Shown: positions 54,601-64,000 of the stretch, piece by piece
Layout of the letters: each line of letters starts with the position of its first letter
How positions within the stretch are numbered: position 1 is the stretch's first letter
DNA from: Notospermus geniculatus
Lineage: Eukaryota > Nemertea > Pilidiophora > Heteronemertea > Lineidae
NCBI GenBank assembly: GCA_002633025.1
Contig: NMRB01000016.1
Location: forward strand, 419,453 to 483,452
DNA: 64,000 nt
Reading direction: 5' to 3'
Notes under the pieces: generated by a model
What the model was told of the DNA's origin: nothing
What the model saw: only the letters and a program-made list of their open reading frames with translations
Database searches by the model: none
Program-made: the position numbers and the translations under genes

Positions 54601-56791
54601 TTAATTCGCGTAAAAGCCGTCACAACATTCAAGATGGCAGCTCCACTGATATTACAAGACCAGTACTGCCATCTAGAATCGTGTGGTGAGGAGTGAAATC
54701 ATATTTCACGGGATTTTTTCAGCGAGTGCTGCCACTGAGAGTACAGGGATAAGTGTGATATTCACTGATGATCCTGTGGAGTCGATGGGGTCAATAGAAC
54801 AGCCAAGGATGATAGTGGTATCCCCTGCTGCTGACGAAAACTGTATCGATGGCAAACCGTCCGTGGAGGCGCATGCGCGGAAGAGATCAATGACGTCACC
54901 TCCGAGACGTCGCAGTAGCTTGATGCCGAACGGTTCGCTGGATGGTGGAGGTGGGACAAGTAAGCGCTCACTATCAGCTCCGTTCTTGAAACATCTTGTC
55001 AGAGGAACACCAAATCCAATTTCTTGCTGTACGGTTCTGCGTCCAAGTCTAGCAAAGCCGAATCTATCCCATTTCAGTTCACAGAATGTTTAGGAGTTGT
55101 GTCAATTTTTGATGGTTGCGCTTTTTCCGAAATATATCAACAAACTATATACAGTACCATAGCCCCGCATATAATTCCTGTCCTCATCCAATTCTCCCTT
55201 CTTCGGTCCCACACTTCGACCTTGTAGGCCTAGAACTCAAATTTGGACCCCAAAGACGCTGCTACGTAAACGGTTGTTGACGATCAGACAAAAATGCTAT
55301 CAATTACATGTAAGATGAAACTACCCCAATGGCAACGAGTTCGATTTTCATCACCGACCGGTTGCGATCTTGAGTCCTCTGGTTAATTGACCTCAAGTGT
55401 GATTTTCATTTGGGGTTTTTTACAGTTGAATGACACTTGCGAGTGATTTCGTCATCTTTTTCCCATTTTTTTCTCTGTATGATTTGTTTGAATAATGCAG
55501 AGGTGCTGCCTTGGAGATGCAGTTAGACGCCTTGTTCATTGACAAATCAAAAGTATCTAGAAATCTCCCTCAAATATTCTCGAAGCGGATCAATTTGAAG
55601 TAATTACCGTGTCACTTGCCTTGGTCGANCAATGAACAAGGCGTCTAACTGCATCTCCAAGGCAGCACCTCTGCATTATTCAAACAAATCATGCAGAGAA
55701 AGAAACGACGACGAAATCACTCGCAAATGTCATTCAAGTTTAAAAACTCAAAATCACACTTGAGGTTAGTTAATCCAAGGTACAAAAAGCACAAAATTGA
55801 CACACTAAATGATAATAAACAAGAAGTCAATCTCCAGAATTCACGAATTTTCGACCCCAACCGGGGTCTTTTTCAAGTGGAACTTTACAATCTGAAACTC
55901 TAGAAAAGACTCTTTTCTAGAGTTTCAGATTGTAAAGTTCCACTTGAAAAAGACCCCGGTTGGGGTCGAAAATTCGTGAATTCTGGAGATTGACTTCTTG
56001 TTTATTATCATTTAGTGTGTCAATTTTGTGCTTTTTGTACCTTGGATTAACTAACCTCAAGTGTGATTTTGAGTTTTTAAACTTGAATGACATTTGCGAG
56101 TGATTTCGTCGTCGTTTCTTTCTCTGCATGATTTGTTTGAATAATGCAGAGGTGCTGCCTTGGAGATGCAGTTAGACGCCTTGTTCATTGACAAATCAAA
56201 TGTATCTAGAAATCTCCCTCAAACATTCTCGAAGCGGATCAATTTGAAGTAATTACCGTGTCACTTGCCTTGGTCGATGAGAAGCAGATGAGAAATTATT
56301 GATTCGGGTGAAAATATTGACACGTGGTCGAGTTGCTAAGGAACGTCCAAGTCGTCATCTATAACTATGACCACGACATTATCATAACCACAAAGCTTGC
56401 TCATCAGCGCCTCCCCTCTACGTGTCATTTTGGCCACTGAATATGGCAGTTTTGACGTCATACAAACGTATTCAACATCTTTCTTGAGCACGCCAATCAG
56501 AGTGTCACTTCATGACGTCAGAGGAAATTTAATGACGTCACATTAAACGTACAGGTCTGACATTTTGAGCCATTCGGACAACCTATCCCAGGCTACCCTC
56601 CCCACTGTCAATGGACAGTGATTTTACCTATACTACTTTCATGCATATTTGAATGATTTCTTCCTTTTGTTATCTCAGATTCACACCGAAGTCAATCTTT
56701 GAAGGGTGATACCGGCTTGCCACGATCTCCTCGACCTCCTGCCACCCGCAAACGCCAATCGTTAGTGCTACCGTCCGTGGACGTAAGATAA
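51663..56791 (+). CDS. Shaw/Kv3-type voltage-gated potassium channel
   Basis: Four exons (51663-52304, 53412-54366, 54723-54959, 56679-56791) give 648 codons. The T1 tetramerisation domain starts near residue 52 ([13 protein letters not shown]) and carries the non-Shaker zinc motif H-x5-C-x20-CC (HAPSDVC..EPCC). Then come S1 to S6: the S4 segment ([19 protein letters not shown]), the pore TMTTLGYGD, and S6 with PVPVIV followed by [19 protein letters not shown], the Shaw/KCNC signature. The first S4 Arg of vertebrate Kv3 is Gln here and the second is Lys. The C terminus is Ser/Arg-rich. If the donor at 54367 is not used, translation stops at 54431, a possible short isoform. AATAAA is at 57343. 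Function: outward K+ current in neurons and muscle (family knowledge). Confidence 0.93.
52305..53411. other. Intron 1 of the potassium-channel gene
   Basis: Separates the T1-domain exon from the membrane-domain exon. Open frames here are short and unconserved in appearance. The acceptor is CCATGTTTCAG at 53411. Confidence 0.7.
55382..56273. repeat. Perfect 561-bp palindrome with flanking direct copy
   Basis: Bases 55630-56190 read the same on both strands around a centre at 55910 (CTAGAAAAGACTCTTTTCTAG), with no mismatch seen in the 280-bp arms. The right arm continues to 56273. A diverged direct copy of that continuation, plus part of the arm, lies at 55382-55628, immediately before N at 55629. 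Each arm contains a GACCCC/GGGGTC hairpin like that at 18755. Identical 70-codon frames on the two strands are shadows of the palindrome. It sits inside the last intron of the Kv gene. It is either a foldback element or an assembly fold at a join. Confidence 0.9.
55629..55629. other. Ambiguous base N
   Basis: The only N seen in the window, exactly at the left edge of the palindrome. Confidence 0.95.
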
Positions 56792-58554
56792 ATCAGACAG
56801 CAAACTTCCCAGCAAATCTAGGGATGGCGAAATGCATCAATCTGATTGAGCCTGTTGCTCCTTGCACTTGGCAACGACGAACAAAAGTGGTCACAGAAGG
56901 ACGCGGTACCGGGTCATCAGATGCCTACGGATGATCTCAGTCACCGTTTGTAGGCATACGTTTTCCTTAATGTGCGTTATGAATGGAAGCAGTAGGCCTA
57001 CTTAAGAAAGTTATTGCTGCTGAATGGAAGTTTTTTTCCGCAGTGCATTCGACCCCCCCCCCCCCGTATGTATTGTATGACGTAGGCTACCACATAGTGA
57101 AGAGAGTACCACTTGTAGACTGCGAGCTTAGAGTTTGTTACAGGTAATTCGACGGTGATTTCTTAAATTTCATCTCCAATACGCCTGGTTGTTCCAAACA
57201 GCATCAGTGATATCTTGGCGTTGATTCTGTTTTTGTGTTCAATCTCATGGCCTGACGAAGGAGGCAATGCAAAGAGATTGATAGTTCTTTCCGAATAACC
57301 TCTGCCTGGATGGTTGAGAACTTGCTTGTTCACTGGACGTAAAATAAAAGAGAGAAGGCTATCTTTGCTTATGAACCTACGTCTCCTTTTTTTATTGGCA
57401 ATGAGAATTTAGTGACGAAACAACAACTATCAAGCGACTGCGGCTCACAAAGGAGAGAAAATGGTAAACTTCGAATGCCTCCATCTCCGTTTTCATTTTG
57501 TCACCAAACTAAGCACAAGACCCTTCAGAACATGCATCTTGTACATGGGACGGCCAGTCAGAAGATCGCCATTCTCATCCGCCAGAATATTCGATGAAGT
57601 CAACAGCATCAAAGGCTTCTTCGTAATCAAGAAGTCGAGTTCCGCATGTTGTATCGTCATTTAGGCCTACAAGTGACAGCACTGAGCTGTTTATCTTTCA
57701 TAGACTGAGGCGCCATCTGCAATGTAACAGGGTATTTTCTCCTTGCGCATGCTGACAGGTATTCCAATCATGAGTGAAAAGAAAGTTTTCGCAGAATTTC
57801 AAGTCCTGCTTTTTCTCGTTATAAGGGGATACGTTATACACAAATATTTCCGAATATAGCCCAAGGCATACATGCAGAACTCCATTGAGCTCAGACGGGC
57901 GTTTTAAGTATTTAGGTCGCCAATAGGCCTAACCTTGGTGGAATTATAGGCCTAGCTCAATCGATTGAGTGGTGATTTAATGCCAAATCGCTCACTTATC
58001 TGTCAAAACCAATCACACAACATTGTTACCTGTTACTACCGTGACGTAACGAACGTTTCTATATACATGTAGGCCCTATGAATGTTTTAATGCCCTTATA
58101 CCTGTTGAACATAGTCCCTCGTTTTTTTAAATGTCGACGACTGTCATTCCTTCTTGTGTGCTGATTTTCCTGAGGGAGTGCTTCTTGTTTTTTCTCAATT
58201 CATGGACGCTATACTGGTCATCTCATTGCTCATTCTGGGTCGAACCTCTGTCCGTACACGATTTGTTTCAGTACTGCTGATAAATCAACCTCTGCCCACG
58301 GTAGAAATTGTGTTTCGACGTAGCGCCTGCGTGCAGTACTTGCGCATATCGCTGGTGATTTCAAGCATTGTGGAGACGAGGTCGCAATCGTCTGCTCTGA
58401 AGGGTAACGCTAAAACGTGGCACAGCCACAATATGGCGCTTCAAACAAACCACGGCGACCGACGCATGGTTTTGAAACCAGCATTCTAAATGGAAGAGAG
58501 GAGTATGCGAGGCCACTTGGATTATTGAGCGAGCGAGGACGCTGGAGGGTCAGG
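56792..58554. other. 3' flank of Kv gene and intergenic region
   Basis: A poly-C run (57052-57065), the Kv polyadenylation signal at 57343-57348, and no other recognised feature. Short frames are without domains. Confidence 0.5.
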
Positions 58555-61500
58555 ATGGCAATGTTCCACACCACCTACCTCAAAAAGAAGGGGTTCATCA
58601 ACTGGGATGAGTTAGGGTGAGTTGACATTTTGGGTTCGAAGGTGTTTATGCCTATTTGTGTTGGTTGGAGCAGCATTCTGTCGGCTTAGTTACCGTACTT
58701 AAAATTATTAACATTTATAATCAGTTGATGTATATATGTGTAGGTAGGCCTACTTTGTTTCTAATCCGATTTCAGTCAGCTATAACTTTAATGAACGAAT
58801 CAGTACTATTAATAATGTGGACTGCTGCCCATGCGTTTTTCAAATTTTTTGAACTATCTTTGTCACAAATTTATAAGGCGAGCTTATGAATTTTTGTCGT
58901 TATGTATCTGATAGAACCTCGAACTCTTTTACCCTCAGAGAGTCAGAAAAGGATGACGGGGGCTACGTGTTGGTTGTTCTATACTTGTCATCATGACATA
59001 CGATTTTGTTACGTCCACACTTCAAGTGCCACAGGTTGTGTCAATAGAATTCCTAATCTATTGATTTACACTTTAATGGACATTGACTTATTTACCGATT
59101 AATCGAAAGAATTTCTCCCACATGTATCACGTATTGCAAATACCCACACTTGAGAATCGATGTCTGAAAATGTTTCATGTCATTGACATTGACATTGTCA
59201 TTTGACGTGATTATTCAAGAGCTGATGTTTTTATCAAACGACAAATTGGCCAAGTTATGTAATAATAAATGGCTACTGTTTTTTCAAATTTTTTTGAACT
59301 ATCTTTGTCACAAATTTATAAGGCGAGCTTATGAATTTTTGTCGTTATGTATCTGATAGAACCTCGAACTCCTTTACCCTCAGAGAGTCAGAAAAGGATG
59401 ACGGGGGCTACGTGTTGGTTGTTCTATACTTATCATCATGACATACGATTTTGTTACGTCCACACTTCAAGTGCCACAGGATGTGTCAATAGAATTCCTA
59501 ATCTATTGATTTACACTTAATGGACATTGACTTATTTACCGATTAATCGAAAGAATTTCTCCCACATGTATCACGTATTGCAAATACCCACACTTGAGAG
59601 TCGATGTCTGAAAATGTTTCATGTCATTGACATTGTCATTTGACGTGATTATTCAAGAGCTGATGTTTTTATCAAACGACAAATTGGCCAAGTTATGTAA
59701 TAATAAATGGCTACTGGTACATAAATAAGGCGTCTTTTTCGATGGAAAATGTATCATTGGAATAAGTTGATATAAAATTACCAGGAACTTAGTTATAACC
59801 AGCCAATAGCGGTAACTCCTAACCGTTCTTCGTTCATCTTTCCAGGTGCTTGTCCAGAGTATGGAATTAGTACCGGTACATCTCCATCAATGGGATCATT
59901 ACATGTTGGCCTGTGATAAACAGTCCGATCGATCGTGGCACTTTGTGGTATGTGGTAATGAATGAGGTTTAAATTAGATAATGAAGGCGAACGACTATGG
60001 GAATACTTCATACAATGCAACAAAACACCCTCCGCCATATCAAACTAAACTAATTTATGGGTTGGTCGTAAATATCCATCAGTGACGTGTGACAATTCAG
60101 CGGAGGACCTACATGTATTTTGATACGTTTTCTTGAATATTAACTTCCGAGGCTTACGTCAAAATGAGATGCCTCTACTTCTGCCCGTTCCCTGCAGAGG
60201 CAATCAAAATAGCCTTAATAAACCATATCACTAGCCTGATACAGAGTCTCGTTGTCAAGGAAGCTAATTACGATCGCAAACCGCAGTGAATTGTAAAACC
60301 TTCATGATTGGCTAAAAAAAGCTTTATTGTCAATAACAGTTCAAGATTTCTAATACGACGGAAGTTATTAATTTGCCTCCTCGATAATTCAAGTCGTTGT
60401 GCGTCGTCTTGGTCACAGATTAAACAGTTCGCTGCGTTTCCATGAATGATATTGGTTCTGTATTATTTCACCGTTGATTGGTTCCCATTCTCACCCAGTG
60501 CATAATCACGTGATTGCCGATTCTAACATGCTGATTGGTCAAAGAAGAGACGCCAGGTACCGATTTGGGTCCATATTGTTGGTGAGATGGGGATCCACTC
60601 CCCTTTCACCGCTAACCACTTGTATCTCCTTCGAATAAATGCACATATGTGTGGTATGTGTGAATAATTCTGTTGTTTACGTCAGATTGGGAAACATGAT
60701 ACTATGCAAAGAAAGACAACTGAGACAAACACAGCGTGACAAAATGTCCAATACCCCCGAGGACTGGTTGTTCAGATAACATGGGTTTGTCCCAGAGATA
60801 ATATTGGCGCCCTGAATGTTGTAGGCCGAGTGACGGAAATAAGGTGGGTGAATTTGACAGACGGGCCCGACTACTGACTTCCTCATACAATGGAGATTAC
60901 AATAATACCTCCATGCTCACACCGGTACCGGGGAACGTGTAAGCTGTGGTCCAGTATCCTGCCAAAGCAGATTGCAATACCAAAAAACCCATGCGATACA
61001 GTGCGAAAAATAACCCGTAATGGCCAATCATGGTAGATGAGTTTCGCTAGCAGCCATCTTGCCAAAATTAGGTCATCGTCATGGGAATTCTCTCTCCAAA
61101 ATGACAGATGATTGGTTCGCCCATCCCCCAGTGGGGGAGACCCCCATCAGGGCCGGATCCAGGTTTCAGAAATACGGGGGGCACAACCCTGGGCGAAGCC
61201 CTCAGTTGGCGCATACCAGAGGTGCGGACACACGAAGGGGGGCCGGGGGCCTCCACCGGGAAAATTTGAAAAATCAAAGCTCAGAGATGCGATTTCCCAG
61301 CATCCTGGACATGAAATACTAGAAAATACTAGACGATTCTTCCAAAAAATGCAGTAAAAAATCATTGTCCCTCAAAAAATACGGGGGTCACGTGCCCCAT
61401 GTGCCCCCCTCTAAATCCGGGCCTGCCCATGGTGGCGACATAATTTGGGCAAGACGGCTGCTAGCGAAACTCATCTTTCCGTAATTTTATTTGCATAGGT

Positions 61501-63971
61501 AGTGGAAACAAGCCAGTTATTAGTGAATTAATCTGAATCAACACATTATGAATAAAAAAATTTGTCTTGGGAAGTATTAGGCTAATGATTAATCTATCAA
61601 ATCATCAATTGTTTTCCTGTAGCTTTTAGTTACCATTGATTCTGGCCTGGTTGGTTCTACCATTGTCGAGGTATCTAACGCTGTATCGTCCACATGGTAA
61701 CAGTAACAATATGGCTGCCTTGCACTTGTGTCCGAGGTGAAATGTGCCGTCCAGTGGCAGATAAGCAGTTCGCCTCAGGTCGTTCCGAATGGGAAATAAG
61801 GTGGGTGAATTTGACAGACAGGCCCGATTACTGACTTCCTCATACAATGGAGATATTACAATAATACCTCCGTGCTCACACCGGTACCGGGGAACGTGTA
61901 AGCTGTGGTCCAGTATCCCGCCAAAGCAGATTGCAATACCAAAAAACCCATGCGATACAGTGCGAAAAATAACCCGTAATGGCCATAATCATGGTAGATG
62001 AGTTTCGCTAGCAGCCATCTTGCCAAAATTAGGTCATCGTCATGGGAATTCTCTCTCCAAAATGACAGATTGATTGGTTCGCCCATCCCCCAGTGGGGGA
62101 GATCCCCATGGTGGCGACCTAATTTGGGCAAGATGGCTGCTAGCGAAACTCATCTTTCCGTAATTTTATTTGCATAGGTATAGAAACAAGCCAGTTATTA
62201 GTGAATTAATCTGAATCAACATATTATGAATTTGTCTTGGGAAGTATTAGGCTAATCAGCTAATGATTAATCTATCAAATCATCAATTATTTTCCTGTAG
62301 CTTTTAGTTACCATTGATTCTGGCCTGGTTGGTTCTACCATTGTCGAGGTATCTAACGCTGTATCGTCCACATGGTAACAGGTGTCACGTGTGAAGTGCT
62401 ACCCTGATAACATTGATAACAGTGTGTCCGTGCCGCAGTAGTGTTTCCCCTCTTGGTATGGGGTCTGCTGTCAAACATGAGTGACGTGTTTCTCTGTATT
62501 ATGGTCTCTCTGGCTGTCGATTATACGGCAACACTGAGATATAAGAACATTAAAAAACGTTAAACACGGGTGTATCATCCATCAGCGTTTCTGTATGTGA
62601 ATGTCCCCCCTCTTTGTACTCCCCCATTAAAGTCATGGGCTGATATTCATAAAAGCTACATGTAGCAAATGCTTTTACTTCAAGTCTTCAGTAGGCTACC
62701 GGGTACATTCACACTGGACTTTCTGTACAAAACTCTTTGTGTACCGGTAAAAGCATTTGCTACCCTTTATTGTCAATGCGTTTCCAATACAAAGAAGGAA
62801 ACACTGGAAAATGTCGGCAGCAACACCTAAATGTACTACATGTACATTACATACGCAAATTATCAGACAGCCTAACAAAAAACTGTATTTGTAGGTTCTA
62901 TATTCATATCACTGGTAATACGTCTATACTTGTAGGATATATTGTTCAAAGCTTGATCGATCAAAAATTTATCTACCTCTGTAGGCCTATAAAAGGCCTG
63001 CTTAGATTTAATTGAATTAGATTAAAGGATTAAACGAATATCTGTAGATATTCTCTAGATAGGATTACGAGTAGATATAACAAATTTGATCTCCTGACAA
63101 AAGATTCGTCGGTAACGTCTTTTCCTGAGTGAACCAGTAGGCCTACCTTGAATGTTCAGTTGTCTATGATAAAGCTTTGGAACATCAAAATTACTACAGA
63201 GTTGAACATTCAGTACCAAAATGAACTCCGTCCTTCTTTCACCATTTTAGCCGTCAACGTCTCATCGTACATGTATTACAAGTTATGTCACAAATACGTT
63301 GTCTGATGCACGTAGGTGATGCAGGCCTACGTTATCTTGTACAACTATATATCCCTCCGAAAATTCCCGAAGCAAACTGGCAAAGATGACATCATGAATG
63401 CTGCATTCGGCCAGGCCGGCTGCCACGAGGATCTCGGCGGTCTGTATAAACAGCCAAACACGCCGTTGACAGATTTTCTTCCAATTTCTTCTTGTATCTT
63501 CTGCAGTTTCCCAGAGACACACTACTCAATAGTACTCCTGAGGAAATCGTTAAGGAACAAGATGGACTCAGTTTTAAGGTAATTGGTAATTCCTTTCATT
63601 TCCAGCTGTATCGAAAGCATGAAGGAATGAAGCGACACGGCACTGATACCATCAAAATTGGGAGATTGCTATTCAAAGTGTGCACCCATCTGAGTAGACA
63701 GTCCCGGATTGGAACTGTGGACAGTCCCCGATTGGAACTGAGGACAGTCTCAAGTTGGAACTGAGGACAGTCCCCGGTTGGAACAGAAGACAGTCCCCGG
63801 TTGGAACTGAGGACAGTCCCCGGTTGGGGACTGTCCAGCAGTTGCCTAATGGGTCGTTTTGATTACAGTTTCGCGGATCTTCACAATGTGCGCGTGGCAT
63901 ATCAGACTTACGAAGCAGCCGACACCAAAGGAATGACCATAGATCAACGGACTTTGCTCAGATCACTGAAG
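58555..63971 (+). CDS. EF-hand-like protein, partial, runs off the right edge
   Basis: Three candidate exons in matching phase: 58555-58616 (MAMFHTTYLKKKGFINWDEL, donor GTGAGT), 63507-63578 and 63869-63971 (DLHNVRVAYQTYEAADTKGM, donor GTACGT). The first resembles a helix-loop-helix start of sarcoplasmic calcium-binding proteins (M..hT..kkGFInWdE). The third has the shape of an EF-hand around AADTKGMTIDQ. The Asp ligands of a canonical loop are mostly missing, so calcium binding is doubtful. An in-frame extension upstream (LSERGRWRVR) could be coding if the true start is earlier. The 5-kb intron may hide exons or may separate two genes. Identity is tentative. Confidence 0.4.
58836..59278. repeat. 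Tandem non-coding duplication, copy 1
   Basis: Exactly head to tail with 59279-59716. The copies differ by a handful of substitutions and small indels (for example one CATTGA unit). No coding content. It lies in the intron of the EF-hand-like gene. Confidence 0.9.
59279..59716. repeat. Tandem non-coding duplication, copy 2
   Basis: Second copy of the preceding segment. The two meet at CTACTG|TTTTTTC without spacer. Confidence 0.9.
60835..61703. repeat. Direct duplication, copy 1, with insertion
   Basis: Matches 61793-62381. It is longer because it carries the CAGGG-family element at 61148-61425. Apart from that, the differences are scattered substitutions and short indels. Non-coding. Antisense open frames in it are repeated in both copies and lack known domains. 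Confidence 0.88.
61148..61425. mobile_element. MITE-like element, CAGGG..GGATCC family
   Basis: Begins CAGGGCCGGATCCAGG and ends AAATCCGGGCCTG, 278 bp, with the 5-bp direct repeat CCCAT on both sides. The paralogous segment has the empty site (GAGATCCCCATGGTGGCGAC, 62099-62118), which confirms the boundaries to within a few bases. Confidence 0.82.
61793..62381. repeat. Direct duplication, copy 2, empty site
   Basis: Second copy of the 60835 segment, without the element. About 90 bp of unrelated sequence separates the copies. Confidence 0.88.
62382..63506. other. Non-coding stretch
   Basis: A loose inverted pair (GCAAATGCTTTTAC near 62664 and GTAAAAGCATTTGC near 62747) suggests another small foldback. 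No exon is recognised before 63507. Confidence 0.5.
63693..63836. repeat. 23-bp minisatellite, about six units
   Basis: GACAGTCCCCGGTTGGAACT followed by GAG repeats about six times with small differences. It ends about 30 bp before the acceptor of the exon at 63869, so it occupies most of that short intron. Confidence 0.9.
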
Positions 63972-64000
63972 GTACGTGTGCCCAGAATACGAAGGTAAAA

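Noticed and set aside
55691-56129. Two identical 70-codon frames on opposite strands as a gene pair
   Set aside because: They are mirror images created by the perfect palindrome and show no known domain.
63693-63836. CRISPR-like array of 23-bp units
   Set aside because: Units abut without spacers and the genome is animal; it is a minisatellite.

Overview
This is a gene-bearing piece of an animal nuclear genome. Genes are split into short exons with GT-AG introns, and every confident product is a metazoan family. Foldback (inverted-repeat) elements and short local duplications are abundant. The palindromes TACATGTA and TAGGCCTA recur throughout, and the gene set together with that repeat style suggests a marine invertebrate, perhaps an echinoderm or hemichordate. 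That placement is inference only, because no marker gene fixes the phylum.

Layout, left to right. (1) 1-4.3 kb: foldback elements and a frame-broken, very basic orphan ORF ending in a C2H2-like finger. (2) 4.7-12.4 kb, plus strand: a MATE/SLC47-type multidrug and toxin extrusion transporter, with a four-exon block present twice, a further exon duplicated, and two one-base anomalies. (3) 13.2-15.4 kb: foldback elements and a direct duplication. (4) 15.6-31.1 kb, plus strand, perhaps to 34.7 kb: a protein with two cyclic-nucleotide-binding domains, most like CNBD2, with two internal duplications. (5) 37.8-38.6 kb, minus strand: a TMEM53/DUF829 hydrolase-fold gene. (6) 41.1-43.3 kb, plus strand: ASCC1. 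(7) 43.6-45.3 kb, plus strand: HIKESHI, only about 0.4 kb behind ASCC1. (8) 46.7-49.8 kb, minus strand: two paralogous Ly6/uPAR three-finger, probably GPI-anchored, proteins. (9) 51.7-56.8 kb, plus strand: a Shaw/Kv3-type potassium channel whose last intron holds a perfect palindrome of about 560 bp beside the only ambiguous base (N, 55629). (10) 58.5 kb to the right edge, plus strand: exons of an EF-hand-like gene running off the window.

The genes do not form one pathway; this is ordinary metazoan synteny. The strongest unexplained signal is structural. At least seven segments of 0.3-1.3 kb occur twice in direct orientation, several exactly head to tail, and in three pairs one copy carries a foldback element that the other lacks. 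This could be real duplication or two haplotypes of a heterozygous animal assembled in series. The window also allows two small non-autonomous transposon families to be defined from sequence alone: termini TAGGGAG with 4-bp target duplications, and termini CAGGG..GGATCC with 5-bp target duplications. I saw no rRNA, tRNA, CRISPR array, virus or complete autonomous transposon.
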